DNA of 64,000 nt from JACPYF01 sp964348695 (GTDB taxonomy: Bacteria; Patescibacteriota; Saccharimonadia; Saccharimonadales; Saccharimonadaceae): contig CAYGDI010000004.1 in the NCBI GenBank assembly GCA_964348695.1, forward strand, positions 39,845 to 103,844, written 5' to 3'. A program made the position numbers and the translations under genes. Under the pieces are notes generated by a model. That model saw only the letters and a program-made list of their open reading frames with translations. It was not told the DNA's origin and did no database searches. Below, one piece after another: positions 52,624-62,153 of the stretch; within the stretch, counting starts at the first letter, position 1; each line of letters begins with the position of its first letter.

Positions 52624-53643
52624 ATGAATAAACTAGCTGTTGTTGTCCTAAATTGGAATGGCTCCGATATACTGCAAGATTGTATCGATTCTCTTGCTAC
52701 CCAATCATATAAAAATTATCAGATTGTTATCATTGATAATGACTCTAAAGACGATTCACACAAAGTGATAGACGCACTCGCTAAAAAGTACGCTGACTTG
52801 CTACATGTTATCTATAACGACAAAAATAGTGGGTTTGCTGGGGGTGTCAATATCGGTATTGATTACGCCATCGAGCATGATTTTGATGGTGTTGCATTGT
52901 TTAATAGTGATGCTAGAGCTGATAAGAATTGGCTCGGGGAATTATCAAAAATTTTAGACGAAAAGGAAGAAGTTGGTATTGCAACCTGCCTACTACTCCA
53001 CGAAGACGGTGCGACGATCGACAGCACCGGTGACTGGTACTCTACTTGGGGTTTGTCATTTCCCAGAAATAGAGATGATAGTTCCACAAAAGCTTCACCG
53101 AGTGGTTATGTATTTAGTGGGAGTGGCGGTGCTAGTCTTTATAGGGTTGAGATGTTAAAAGATATTGGTTTGTTCGATGAAGCATTTTTTGCCTATTATG
53201 AAGATGTTGATATAAGCTTCCGGGCTCAGCTTGCGGGTTGGAGAGTTTATTATAATAAAAAATCTGTCGTTTATCACGAACAAGGAGGAACAAGTAAAAA
53301 AATCCCTGGCTTTACTATCAAACAAACTTTCCGTAACCTACCTATGCTATATATCAAAAACGTACCTACTCGATTTCTTTTAGTAATTGGTATTCGGTTG
53401 TGGCTAGCGTATATACTTATGTTCTTTAATACACTGCGTCGAGGTAGTTTTTTGTATGCTGTACGGGGCTGGATAGAAAGTATAATACTGACACCTGGCG
53501 CGTTTATAAAGCGCTTTCTTATACAACGTCATAAAAAAGTGTCTGATGAATATATAAAATCAATGTTATGGAAAGATCTTCCTCCCGAACAGTCTGGTTT
53601 GAGAAAATTTAGAAAAATACTTAGCTTTGGGAAAATTGATTAA
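52624..53643 (+). CDS. GT2 glycosyltransferase, rhamnosyltransferase-like
   Basis: A 339-residue protein. LAVVVLNWNGSDILQDCIDSL, VIIDNDSKDDS, SGFAGGVNIGIDYAIE, LFNSDARADKNWL (DxD-like), SGGASLYRVEMLKDIGLFDEAFFAYYEDVDISFRA place it in the GT2 group with rhamnosyltransferases. One hydrophobic segment near 265-285 may attach it to the membrane. ATG 52624 is chosen for the natural start MNKLAVVVLNWNG and because TATAGA lies 9 nt upstream. It abuts the next gene with a one-base overlap. Rhamnose transfer is inferred from the linked rml genes. Confidence 0.9.
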   Translation: MNKLAVVVLNWNGSDILQDCIDSLATQSYKNYQIVIIDNDSKDDSHKVIDALAKKYADLLHVIYNDKNSGFAGGVNIGIDYAIEHDFDGVALFNSDARADKNWLGELSKILDEKEEVGIATCLLLHEDGATIDSTGDWYSTWGLSFPRNRDDSSTKASPSGYVFSGSGGASLYRVEMLKDIGLFDEAFFAYYEDVDISFRAQLAGWRVYYNKKSVVYHEQGGTSKKIPGFTIKQTFRNLPMLYIKNVPTRFLLVIGIRLWLAYILMFFNTLRRGSFLYAVRGWIESIILTPGAFIKRFLIQRHKKVSDEYIKSMLWKDLPPEQSGLRKFRKILSFGKID

Positions 53644-54740
53644 TGGCACGAATAGTAATAGATGGTCGAATCATAAATAGCTCTACAGGTAGATACGTTG
53701 AGCGTCTAGTTACATATTTGGAAAAAATCGACAAAACCAATGAATACATTGTGCTGGTTCCAAAAAAAGATCTTGATTATTGGAAACCGTCTGGTGATAA
53801 TTTCACGGTTGTAGAGTGTAATTACAAAAACTACTCTTTTGGTGAACAGTTTGGGTTTGTGTTTCAACTCTATAGACTAAAGGCTGATTTAGTACATTTT
53901 TGCATGCCTCAACAGCCTTTGTTGTATAGAAGAACACACGTCACAACTATGCACGATTTGACACTACTTCGCTCCGTTAGTTCCGACAAAAACTATCTTT
54001 ATTTCAAGTTTAAACAGTTTATAGGTAGTTTTGTATGGAAATATGTGGGCAAAACATCAACATACATCATGGCTATAACCGAATACACTAGAAAAGATTA
54101 CCTGAATTTTTCTGGTGTAGATGAAAAAAAAGTAATAACGACCATTTTAGCCGCAGATCAAACAACTTCGCAGCCAGAAAAGATAGATATACCCTACAAA
54201 AACTATCTTATGTATTTGGGACGTCAAGGTGATCACAAAAATATCAAACGCTTAATATTGGCGCATCAAAAATTACTAGAGACATATCCCGACCTGGGGT
54301 TGGTATTAGTGGGCAAAAAAAATCAACTCATAAGAATCAATGAACAGTGGGTAGATAAAAATAAATACAAACAAGTACTATTCACTGGATTTTTATCAGA
54401 CGAACAGGCCGCTTGGTTGTATGCTCATGCAAGAGTATATGTCTTTCCTAGTCTTATGGAGGGGTTTGGTCTGCCAGGGCTCGAAGCAATGTTATATGGC
54501 GCTCCTGTAGTTAGTAGTGACGCAACTTGTCTACCTGAGGTATATGGCGACGCAGCACTATATTTTAATCCCAAAGATGTTGATGATATGGCTGAAAAAA
54601 TCACAAAGGTACTAGACAACAAAACCTTGCGCGCTACTTTGATATCAAAAGGTTATAAACAGGTAAAAAAATACTCATGGACAAAAATGGCTCAACAAAC
54701 CCTAGAAGTATATACCAAAGCTTTAGGGAATAGTAAATAG
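53643..54740 (+). CDS. GT4 glycosyltransferase
   Basis: A 365-residue GT-B enzyme. RIVIDGRIINSSTGRYVERLV at the N-terminus, TMHDLTLLR, AITEYTRKDYLNFSGV, LMYLGRQGDHKNIKRLI and the donor-site motif PSLMEGFGLPGLEAMLYGAPVVSS (Glu-x7-Glu) are clear. It is like the mannosyl- and rhamnosyltransferases of polysaccharide clusters. It shares one base with the upstream GT2 gene and overlaps the convergent GT-C gene by 18 nt. Confidence 0.94.
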   Translation: MARIVIDGRIINSSTGRYVERLVTYLEKIDKTNEYIVLVPKKDLDYWKPSGDNFTVVECNYKNYSFGEQFGFVFQLYRLKADLVHFCMPQQPLLYRRTHVTTMHDLTLLRSVSSDKNYLYFKFKQFIGSFVWKYVGKTSTYIMAITEYTRKDYLNFSGVDEKKVITTILAADQTTSQPEKIDIPYKNYLMYLGRQGDHKNIKRLILAHQKLLETYPDLGLVLVGKKNQLIRINEQWVDKNKYKQVLFTGFLSDEQAAWLYAHARVYVFPSLMEGFGLPGLEAMLYGAPVVSSDATCLPEVYGDAALYFNPKDVDDMAEKITKVLDNKTLRATLISKGYKQVKKYSWTKMAQQTLEVYTKALGNSK

Positions 54741-56252
54741 TCGCAAAACTCTATTTGCTGACTCATTGATCGCACTTATTGTTTGTCGACCATCTTTCCA
54801 GTACCACTGCGGACTACTGTAGAGTATGTAGTTCATAGCTCCACCACCCTGCAAAAACACTCCAAGGCAAAGTAATAAGAATAATGCTTGGTATTTTGCT
54901 TGCCGTAAATAATACCTAAAAGCAAGACCCACTACCGCAAATATCGGGATAAGAATCGGGATAAAATACCTACCTTGTGTAGCTGTCACAGTACCTATAT
55001 ACATGTAGTCTGTGTAGTTACGAACCCACATACTCACGACAAAAACCCCTAATGTTCCCATAGTTAAGTAGCGTAGTTTACGATTTGGTAGTTTTTTCCA
55101 GCTAAATACAAGTGCTATTATTGCCAAAACTAGTACAAACCAACTAGCAATCCTCATAATAGGTGTACCTGGAGACCATTTAATAGCTGTGGGTAGATAA
55201 CGAATCTGCAAAGCTTGATTGTCATCATCATAAGTAAATGCAGCGACTCCAGTAAAATCAGTGTAGACGTCTGGAACCCAGGATTTGTAAGTGTATTCAG
55301 CTGGGTTATTTCTTCTTTTACCGCTTTCTAGGTTTTCCTGTCGCCAGGTTGTATCTCGTCTCCATACTGTGTATTGAATACAACTTTCATCACTATGTAT
55401 ACGATCACATTTTGGCTCAATAGTATGGTATTGGACGATATTAGTACCATAGCGCTCGATGAATAGCCCTATTCCAAATAGTAAAAATAGTAAACTAAAA
55501 ACTATAGTGATTTTTGGTATGTTTTTAGTTTGTATCAATAGTTCTGTTGGTAATTTCGATCTATATTTTCTCCATAAAACAATCAATACGAACAATACAC
55601 TACTAAACGCGATTGGTAGAATAGTAAATTTAACCAGGCAAGCTACTGAACTGGTGGCTAATAACAAAATCAACCAAAGAGATTGTTGTTTGGTAGTTTC
55701 AACTGCACGTATGCTGATATAAAAAATAGTTGCCACAAATAAAAACGCAAGTGAATCGTAGTTTATTTGGCTCATCGCAAATGGCACTATTGGTATCATC
55801 GTAAATACAGCTATTGAAAGGTGTGTCATGGTTTTTGTTAGTCCAGTTCGCAGCAAAAATGCTCTGAAGACGAATAGACCCGCTACAACAAAACTGATAC
55901 ATATAAGACGCAGCGTAATGATTGTTACTTGTAAGTCACTGCTAAATAGTTCTATCAACCTATAAGGAAAACTCATTAGGTAGTGAAACATATATGAACC
56001 GTATCTTGTTATATCGCCGTGAAATGAAGCCTCTGGTGGTTGGGTTTGTATAAAAGGAAGTAGTTGTCGGGAGTATATATCAATAATACCCAAGTGATAC
56101 TCCTCATCAAAGAGCATTGGGTATATTGCTGAGAGGGCTATCCAGATAGTTTGTATTAGAAAAAAGCCAATAACACAGAAAAAAAACCAATTACTACCTA
56201 TTACTTTGGAAATTTTTGAAGTCTTTGGTTTTCTGGTTTGTTTGGCTGTCAT
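54723..56252 (-). CDS. Polytopic membrane protein, probable GT-C or DUF2142-like
   Basis: A 509-residue protein with about twelve membrane helices. After the first helix comes LFDEEYHLGIIDIYS, a short acidic motif (Asp-Glu-Glu) placed like the catalytic loop of GT-C enzymes. AMSQINYDSLAFLF and a large outside loop (ESGKRRNNPAEYTYKSWVPDV) follow. The pattern resembles DUF2142 proteins. It probably uses polyprenyl-phosphate sugars to decorate glycan or protein. It starts 3 nt after jag-side neighbours end, with no ribosome site. Confidence 0.75.
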   Translation of the reverse strand: MTAKQTRKPKTSKISKVIGSNWFFFCVIGFFLIQTIWIALSAIYPMLFDEEYHLGIIDIYSRQLLPFIQTQPPEASFHGDITRYGSYMFHYLMSFPYRLIELFSSDLQVTIITLRLICISFVVAGLFVFRAFLLRTGLTKTMTHLSIAVFTMIPIVPFAMSQINYDSLAFLFVATIFYISIRAVETTKQQSLWLILLLATSSVACLVKFTILPIAFSSVLFVLIVLWRKYRSKLPTELLIQTKNIPKITIVFSLLFLLFGIGLFIERYGTNIVQYHTIEPKCDRIHSDESCIQYTVWRRDTTWRQENLESGKRRNNPAEYTYKSWVPDVYTDFTGVAAFTYDDDNQALQIRYLPTAIKWSPGTPIMRIASWFVLVLAIIALVFSWKKLPNRKLRYLTMGTLGVFVVSMWVRNYTDYMYIGTVTATQGRYFIPILIPIFAVVGLAFRYYLRQAKYQALFLLLCLGVFLQGGGAMNYILYSSPQWYWKDGRQTISAINESANRVLRLFTIP

Positions 56253-56255
56253 AGT

Positions 56256-56714
56256 TTATTTTTTACTGATAACAATATGTCGATCCCTTCCTTCACCTTC
56301 TGAATGAGTTTCTAGATCTGGGTATTCATTCACCGCCTGGTGTACCACACGCCTATCTGCTGCGTTCATTGGCTCTAGTTCGTGTTGTTCGCTTGTTTTT
56401 TGTACGTTCTCTAAGATGTCTTTTATTTTACGAACGAGTCTATCTGCACGTTGTGCTTTGTAGTCAGCAATATCTATATTGATACGATGAATTACCGCAT
56501 CATGATTTCGCAAAGTTGTTGATACAATAAATTGCAGAGATCTCAAAGTTTCACCATTATGACCTATCAAAAAGCCGTTGAGGTGAGTACTTGGTACTTT
56601 GAGTTCAATTACTTCGTCATCTGCTAGTGCTTTTATATCGATATTAAGTCCAAAAAAAGACAATGTATCTTCAAGATATTTTTTTGCATAGCGTATTGAT
56701 TGCTCTCTATCCAT
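56256..56714 (-). CDS. jag: Jag/KhpB RNA-binding protein
   Basis: A 152-residue protein with a KH domain (FLIGHNGETLRSLQFIVSTTL, carrying the G-x-x-G loop) and a C-terminal R3H domain (MNAADRRVVHQAVNEYPDLETHSEGEGRDRHIVI, location only). The N-terminal Jag_N domain is short. KhpB binds RNA and is linked to cell elongation control in Gram-positive bacteria. AGAGGT precedes the ATG, 2 nt after the yidC stop. Confidence 0.93.
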   Translation of the reverse strand: MDREQSIRYAKKYLEDTLSFFGLNIDIKALADDEVIELKVPSTHLNGFLIGHNGETLRSLQFIVSTTLRNHDAVIHRINIDIADYKAQRADRLVRKIKDILENVQKTSEQHELEPMNAADRRVVHQAVNEYPDLETHSEGEGRDRHIVISKK

Positions 56715-56716
56715 TA

Positions 56717-57628
56717 CTACCTCTTCTTTCTTTTTTTATTTGATTTTTTAGAGGTAGATTTTTTTGTTACTATTTTTGCTTCTTTGATGCGTGAAGTATT
56801 TTTGGACGATGCTAGTTGGGTGAGCTCTTCTTCGTCTTGTTTTAATACAAAATATTGCTGTACAACCGCAACCATACTAGATACAGCATAATATAGTACA
56901 ACTGCTGCGGGTAGGTAGAGTGCAAATACAAGTAAAAGAAGTGGCATAAAAGTCGCCATTTTACTGCCCATTGCGGCACTTATTTCTGATTGATCAGCCT
57001 CTTTGCCCTCTGATGCTTCTTTTAGTATTTCTCTTAGTTTTTTTCTTGAACCATCATTTGGCATCAGTTGTTTTGTTTGGATATATTGGAAAAAAGCAGC
57101 AACAAAAGCAAGCAGCACAAGTACTGGGTGTATCTGTCCCCCGCCTAATGCGGTTTGGGTCAAATCTATAACACCAAGTAGTGTTTCATCGAATTGGTGA
57201 CTGCCTTCGATAATATTTTGTATATCGGGAAGACTTTTTGTGAAGCTATATAGATGTGTAGCTATCTGGTCGCGATGATTGGTGATGATATTAATCACGA
57301 CATATATACCGATAAATATTGGTATTTGGAGTATGAGTAGACCTATCGAACTAAATGGTTTTACTCCTCTTTCCCTGTATAGTTCCATCATTAGTTTTGC
57401 CTCTAGCTGCTTGTCGCCCTTGCTTTGTTTTTTGATTTTTTTCAACTCTGGTTGGACTTTTCTCATTAGTTTTGTCTGGTGCAGTTGTTTCTTAATGAGT
57501 GGCCACAACGCAATTCTGATGAGAATAGTAAAAAGAATAATACTTATACCAAAATCATCTACAAAAGCATAGATAAGTAGTAGTGTATTAAAAATCGGCT
57601 GTACAATGACAATATCAAAAATGTTCAT
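56717..57628 (-). CDS. yidC: YidC/OxaA membrane protein insertase
   Basis: A 303-residue protein with about five membrane helices: FNTLLLIYAFVDDFGISIILFTILIRIALWPL (location only), SIGLLILQIPIFIGIYVVIN, HPVLVLLAFVAAFF and MPLLLLVFALYLPAAVVLYYAVSSM. The cytoplasmic loop KLMRKVQPELKKIKKQSKGDKQ and a Lys-rich tail are typical of the short Gram-positive-type insertase. AAGGAGA lies before the ATG. Confidence 0.95.
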   Translation of the reverse strand: MNIFDIVIVQPIFNTLLLIYAFVDDFGISIILFTILIRIALWPLIKKQLHQTKLMRKVQPELKKIKKQSKGDKQLEAKLMMELYRERGVKPFSSIGLLILQIPIFIGIYVVINIITNHRDQIATHLYSFTKSLPDIQNIIEGSHQFDETLLGVIDLTQTALGGGQIHPVLVLLAFVAAFFQYIQTKQLMPNDGSRKKLREILKEASEGKEADQSEISAAMGSKMATFMPLLLLVFALYLPAAVVLYYAVSSMVAVVQQYFVLKQDEEELTQLASSKNTSRIKEAKIVTKKSTSKKSNKKRKKR

Positions 57629-57657
57629 TAAAAGGTCTCCTTGTCTTTAGTACTATT

Positions 57658-58005
57658 CTAATTGATTAGGCTGTCTTTTGCTAGAAGATCGGTTAGTAGA
57701 GTGTGAAGTTTTTTTGGATCTTTGTCTATAGTCTCTGGTGTAAAAACTGTTATTGCAATATCGTATGGTGATTTTATACGATACATTTCAAGCCGAATAA
57801 TCTCGTATATTCTACGGCGTAACACATTTCTTTTCACTGCGGATTTGAATACTTTTTTACTGACAACTACAGCAAATCTTGAGTGTACTCTTTTGTCGTT
57901 TTTTATATAAGTCAAACCAAAATCTTTAGTTCTTATCTGAGTACCATTCCGGTATAAATATCTCAGACTCCCATGACCGTGGAAACGATTTTTATGAGAA
58001 AGCAT
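57658..58005 (-). CDS. rnpA: Ribonuclease P protein component
   Basis: A 115-residue basic protein. The RNR signature is visible as KSAVKRNVLRRRIYEIIR, with RFHGHGSLRYLYRNG near the N-terminus and RFAVVVSKKVFKSAV. It pairs with RNase P RNA to mature tRNA 5' ends. TATACT (58012-58017) lies 6 nt before the ATG, so the message may be leaderless. It lies between rpmH and yidC in the classic order. Confidence 0.94.
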   Translation of the reverse strand: MLSHKNRFHGHGSLRYLYRNGTQIRTKDFGLTYIKNDKRVHSRFAVVVSKKVFKSAVKRNVLRRRIYEIIRLEMYRIKSPYDIAITVFTPETIDKDPKKLHTLLTDLLAKDSLIN

Positions 58006-58021
58006 ATATATAGTATAAACG

Positions 58022-58159
58022 CTAGGCGCTTAGTTTGGCACGTTGTTTGAGACGACGAGCTTTTAGTATGAGCCGACCTGCTCTTGTTGACATACGTGCG
58101 CGAAAGCCATGCTTACGTGCACGACGACGACTTTTTGGTTGATGTGTTCTCTTTGGCAT
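58022..58159 (-). CDS. rpmH: 50S ribosomal protein L34
   Basis: A 45-residue, Arg/Lys-rich protein (MPKRTHQPKSRRRARKHGFR ... MSTRAGRLILKARRLKQRAK), an unmistakable L34. It ends 16 nt before rnpA begins. TACAGT lies 8 nt upstream of the ATG and no Shine-Dalgarno sequence is seen. Confidence 0.97.
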   Translation of the reverse strand: MPKRTHQPKSRRRARKHGFRARMSTRAGRLILKARRLKQRAKLSA

Positions 58160-58411
58160 ATCTGTAAACTGTAGCATATTTTAGGCTGAATAGGAAGTGT
58201 GGGACTTGTATTTTATGGTTTTTATTGAGACATACATTATTTTTTACACATTACTAGACTTGATTTCCACAGTTTACTATCTGTTAAATTTGTTATGTGT
58301 AAAACTCCACCCCTATCCGTGTTTGTGTTTTATCTAAATGCTTTTGGTTGTGGAAAAGTGCGTGTGTGAGGTATAGTTGTTAGTAGTTAAGAAGCTAATG
58401 TGAGGAGTTAA
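58160..58411. other. rpmH-dnaA intergenic region, part of candidate oriC
   Basis: AT-rich 252-bp gap between divergent rpmH and dnaA, the usual oriC place. It holds TTTTACACA at 58242-58250 (+) and 58296-58304 (-), plus related TTTTCCACA at 58349-58357 (-) and ATTTCCACA at 58263-58271 (+). GAGGAG precedes the dnaA GTG. Confidence 0.75.
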
Positions 58412-59767
58412 GTGAACCAAGTTTTGTGGCAAACAGTGCTCGGTGAGATTGAAGTTTCGGTATCCAAGGCGGCATATGCCGCTTGGTTTAAAGAAACGGA
58501 ACTTATTGAAGAATCCAGCGGGGATGAGTTGATTATAGGTGTTAAAAATATCTTCACAAAACAACAACTGGAAACAAAGTTTGATTCTCAAATACGCCAA
58601 ATATTAGCGAAAAATAAAATAAATCCAAAATCAATAACTTATAAAATACGTTCTGAAAAAAAGACTATTCGTAATCAAACCGCTGTATTAGATGGGTTTA
58701 ACCCAATGAAAATATCTAATCAAAACACAAAAGATAACCATATGGAAAATGTTTTTAATCCAAAATATACTCTGGATTCTTTTGTGGTTGGTAGTAGTAA
58801 TGATCTTGCTTATACTGTTGCTCAGGCTATTATAGAAAAACCTGGACAACGGTATAATCCGATGTTTGTTTATGGAAATGTTGGTTTAGGTAAAACCCAC
58901 CTTATTCAGGCAATAGGTAACGAACTTCAGAAAAAGGACCCTAAATTAAACATACACTACACTACTACCGAGGCATTTATTGGAAAATTTATGTCATACC
59001 TACGTAATAAAAATAAGAGAGATAATTTTTCAGATAGATATAAAAATATTGATGTATTAATATTAGATGATATACAGTTTATCGCTGGAAAAGAGACAAC
59101 AGAAGAAGCTTTTTTTCATATATTTAATTACCTTCATCAAAACAATAAACAAATTCTAATTAGTTCAGATAAGCCACCTAAACGTATAGCTAGTTTGACA
59201 GATAGATTACGTAGTAGACTCGAGTGGGGTATGGCTATTGATATTCATATGCCAGATTTTGAAACACGTTGTGCAATTTTGCAAAGTAAAGCTATGCAAT
59301 CAGGTTTTGAATTAGAATATGAAACGATAGAATTTATCGCAAGCAGTATAAAAACAAACGTAAGAGAATTAGAGGGTGCACTAAACCAATTATTGGCTTT
59401 TTGTGAAATGAGAGGTATCCATCCTGATAAACAAATAGCGGAGGGTATTATCGGTAATGTTTCACGCACTAGACCAAAACATCTATCCCCAAAACAAATA
59501 ATCACTAAAGTCGCTCATCATTTCAATGTACCTATAGAGGATATTATTAGCCCAAAGAGAGATAAATATATTATGATACCTCGTCAAATAGCAATGTATT
59601 TAATGAGAAGTGAACTACACACTAGCTTCCCTACTATTGCAAAAGAATTGGGTAGAAAAGATCACACAACAGCTATACATTCTGTTGATAAAATAACAAA
59701 GGCTGTTAAGTTAGATTATACGATTCGTGAACACGTCTCTGAAATAAGGGAAAAATTATATGTGTAA
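58412..59767 (+). CDS. dnaA: Chromosomal replication initiator DnaA
   Basis: A 451-residue initiator. Domain I begins VLWQTVLGEIEVSVSKAAY; the AAA+ domain has YNPMFVYGNVGLGKTHLIQA (Walker A) and VLILDDIQFIAG (Walker B), then LRSRLEWGMAIDIHMPD; domain IV ends with the DNA-binding LGRKDHTTAIHSVDKI. The GTG start follows GAGGAG. The stop codon lies inside a TGTGTAAAA copy of the proposed DnaA box. Confidence 0.98.
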   Translation: MNQVLWQTVLGEIEVSVSKAAYAAWFKETELIEESSGDELIIGVKNIFTKQQLETKFDSQIRQILAKNKINPKSITYKIRSEKKTIRNQTAVLDGFNPMKISNQNTKDNHMENVFNPKYTLDSFVVGSSNDLAYTVAQAIIEKPGQRYNPMFVYGNVGLGKTHLIQAIGNELQKKDPKLNIHYTTTEAFIGKFMSYLRNKNKRDNFSDRYKNIDVLILDDIQFIAGKETTEEAFFHIFNYLHQNNKQILISSDKPPKRIASLTDRLRSRLEWGMAIDIHMPDFETRCAILQSKAMQSGFELEYETIEFIASSIKTNVRELEGALNQLLAFCEMRGIHPDKQIAEGIIGNVSRTRPKHLSPKQIITKVAHHFNVPIEDIISPKRDKYIMIPRQIAMYLMRSELHTSFPTIAKELGRKDHTTAIHSVDKITKAVKLDYTIREHVSEIREKLYV

Positions 59768-59960
59768 AAATAGTGAAAAACATATAGAAAACTTTTTAGT
59801 AATCCTGTGTATAAAAGTTAGTTTTTTCACATATATAATTTCGTATTTGTATATTGGTTGGTATTTTACACATTTTTTTACTAGAACTATCCATCTTTTT
59901 TACACATACAGAAAATATAATTTAACTGTTATTAAAGACCTTTTTTACACATTTTACACA
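59761..59960. other. dnaA-dnaN intergenic DnaA-box cluster
   Basis: Five exact copies of TTTTACACA: 59761-59769 (-), 59864-59872, 59898-59906, 59943-59951 and 59952-59960 (+, the last two abutting). Looser forms lie near 59806 and 59824. The 237-bp gap is very AT-rich and could hold the unwinding element. Confidence 0.75.
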
Positions 59961-60004
59961 CCTACTATCACTACTACTAATTTAAATAAAGGAATAATAT
60001 AATA

Positions 60005-61114
60005 ATGAAACTTACTGTAACTCAAGAAAATTTAAATAAAGCACTTTTAATTGTCTCTAAGATAGCTGGTAGTAAAACCCCTCTACCAATATTAAATAAT
60101 ATATTACTAAAAACAGAAAATAACAGATTACTTTTAGCAGCAACTAATTTAGAGATAGCTATAACAGTATTTATTGGGACAAAGATTGATAAAAAAGGTT
60201 CCCTTACAATTCCTGCAAAACTAATCACAGAATTTGTAAATAATTTACCTAAAGATAATATTGATATCGAGAATAAAGGATCACATATCGATATAAAATC
60301 AGGTATGTACAAATCAACAATTAATGGACTATCATCTGATGAATTTCCTAGTTTACCTATTATTTCAGAAAAAAATTCAACCTCAATCACCCTTCCAACA
60401 ATATTACTAAAAAAAGCAATTATCCAAACATCTGTAGCCGCTAGCCACGATACAACTAGACCTATGCTTACTGGAGCATATCTTCATACTTTTAATGGTA
60501 GTTTATATATCGCTACAACAGATGGTTATAGATTAGCTGAAAGAAAAATAACAGATATAAAAACTAAAAAAGCAATAGATACTATAATACCAATATCATC
60601 ACTACAGGAAGTTGTCCGCGTTATTCCAGATGACCAAAACGATATAGAAATTTTAATTGATGAAAATCAAATAAGGTTTAGAGTGAATGATATTGAAATA
60701 ACTAGTAAATTAATAGATGCAACATTTGTTGATTATAGACAACTCATACCAAATACTCAGGATATTAAAATAATTATAGACAAATCAGAACTTACCCGTA
60801 TTGTAAAAGTTGCAAGTTTATTTGCAAGAGAAAGCGCAGGTGGTATTACAATAAAAACCGATTCTTCAAATAACACAATATCTATTCATTCTATAGCATC
60901 ACAAATAGGTGAAAACACCTCTTCTGCAAACGCAGAAATAGAGGGAGATGGTAGTATAACCTTAAATTCAAAATACTTACTCGAAGCACTTGGTTGTATA
61001 GATGGTGAGAAAGTAGAGTTTAATTTCAATGGAAAACTTTCTCCAAGTGTACTGACTGATGCTGATGAGGTGGAATCAGTATATCAGCATATTATCATGC
61101 CACTCAAGAGTTAA
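60005..61114 (+). CDS. dnaN: DNA polymerase III sliding clamp (beta subunit)
   Basis: A 369-residue clamp with three repeated domains: MKLTVTQENLNKALLIVSKI, the second near TLPTILLKKAIIQTSVAASHD and TDGYRLAERKI, the third near IDKSELTRIVKVASLFARE; it ends VYQHIIMPLKS. Forms a ring that tethers the polymerase. AAAGGA precedes the ATG. The gene follows the cluster of DnaA-box-like sites. Confidence 0.97.
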   Translation: MKLTVTQENLNKALLIVSKIAGSKTPLPILNNILLKTENNRLLLAATNLEIAITVFIGTKIDKKGSLTIPAKLITEFVNNLPKDNIDIENKGSHIDIKSGMYKSTINGLSSDEFPSLPIISEKNSTSITLPTILLKKAIIQTSVAASHDTTRPMLTGAYLHTFNGSLYIATTDGYRLAERKITDIKTKKAIDTIIPISSLQEVVRVIPDDQNDIEILIDENQIRFRVNDIEITSKLIDATFVDYRQLIPNTQDIKIIIDKSELTRIVKVASLFARESAGGITIKTDSSNNTISIHSIASQIGENTSSANAEIEGDGSITLNSKYLLEALGCIDGEKVEFNFNGKLSPSVLTDADEVESVYQHIIMPLKS

Positions 61115-61115
61115 T

Positions 61116-62153
61116 ATGATCTCAACTTTACGAATGAAATATTTTCGGTCTCATAAAAATGTTTCATTTAATTTTTCAGAAAAAACAAATATTATCTTAG
61201 GAAAAAATGGTTCCGGTAAAACCAATATAATAGAGGCGATACTAGTACTTGCAACTGGAAAATCATATAGAGCAAAAGATACATATCTTATACAAAATAC
61301 ATCAGATACATCTTTAATAGAGGGTTTTTTCGACGGCAAAAAAAGAACAATTACAATCAACACAACACAACCTAAAAAAATAACAATCAACAATAATACG
61401 TTTTCAAGAATGAGTTTTAATAACACTATACCTGTTGTCTTGTTTGAACCGGATTTTATGCAAATAATAGCAAGAGGTCCGGATACTAGGAGAGATTATT
61501 TTGATACTATTCTTTCAAAAACAACACCCAACTACCAAACAAAAATTAATACTTATAAAAGAATTATTACCCAAAGAAATAATCTATTAAAAAGACAAAC
61601 TTTTTCTAGAGATGAGATGTTTGTTTGGAATATAAAACTAAGCGAGTTAGCAACAATAATTACTACAGAAAGAGTAAACCTTCTAAAATCAGTAAATAAT
61701 CAAATAAGTTCAATATACAGTAAATTAGCAGACAAAAAATACGATATATCTATAAATTACCAAACGAAAATACAGCTTGATAATTATACAAATGATCTTC
61801 TAAAAAAGCTAGAATCAAACCTAGACATAGATAAGGATCAAGGATTTACTTCATTCGGTCCACATAGAGATGATTTTTTATTTAAAATTAACAAAAAAGA
61901 TGCTTCTACATCTGCATCACGTGGTGAAAATAGAACAATACTCCTAGCATTAAAGATAATAGAATCAAACCTTATTAAAGAAGTAAGACAAGTAAAACCG
62001 ATACTACTTCTAGATGACGTATTCTCTGAGCTTGATGAAGTAAGACAAGCTAAACTAGTGGATTTTTTTTATGACAATCAAGTTATTATAACAACTACAA
62101 ATATTAACCCTCTTATGGCGGGAGTTGATGGTAATATAATTACTATTAACTAA
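61116..62153 (+). CDS. recF: RecF recombination/repair ATPase
   Basis: A 345-residue SMC-like ATPase. Walker A is LGKNGSGKTNIIEAILVLATG, signature ASRGENRTILLALKI and Walker B PILLLDDVFSELD. It helps load RecA at gaps. ATG 61116, one base after the dnaN stop, gives the natural start MISTLRMKYFRSHKN; the frame opens earlier inside dnaN. It overlaps the convergent gene by 4 nt. Confidence 0.95.
   Translation: MISTLRMKYFRSHKNVSFNFSEKTNIILGKNGSGKTNIIEAILVLATGKSYRAKDTYLIQNTSDTSLIEGFFDGKKRTITINTTQPKKITINNNTFSRMSFNNTIPVVLFEPDFMQIIARGPDTRRDYFDTILSKTTPNYQTKINTYKRIITQRNNLLKRQTFSRDEMFVWNIKLSELATIITTERVNLLKSVNNQISSIYSKLADKKYDISINYQTKIQLDNYTNDLLKKLESNLDIDKDQGFTSFGPHRDDFLFKINKKDASTSASRGENRTILLALKIIESNLIKEVRQVKPILLLDDVFSELDEVRQAKLVDFFYDNQVIITTTNINPLMAGVDGNIITIN

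Noticed and set aside
58160..58411. Canonical TTATCCACA DnaA boxes
   Set aside because: No exact copy found in this gap by eye; only TTTTCCACA and ATTTCCACA variants, while TTTTACACA recurs.
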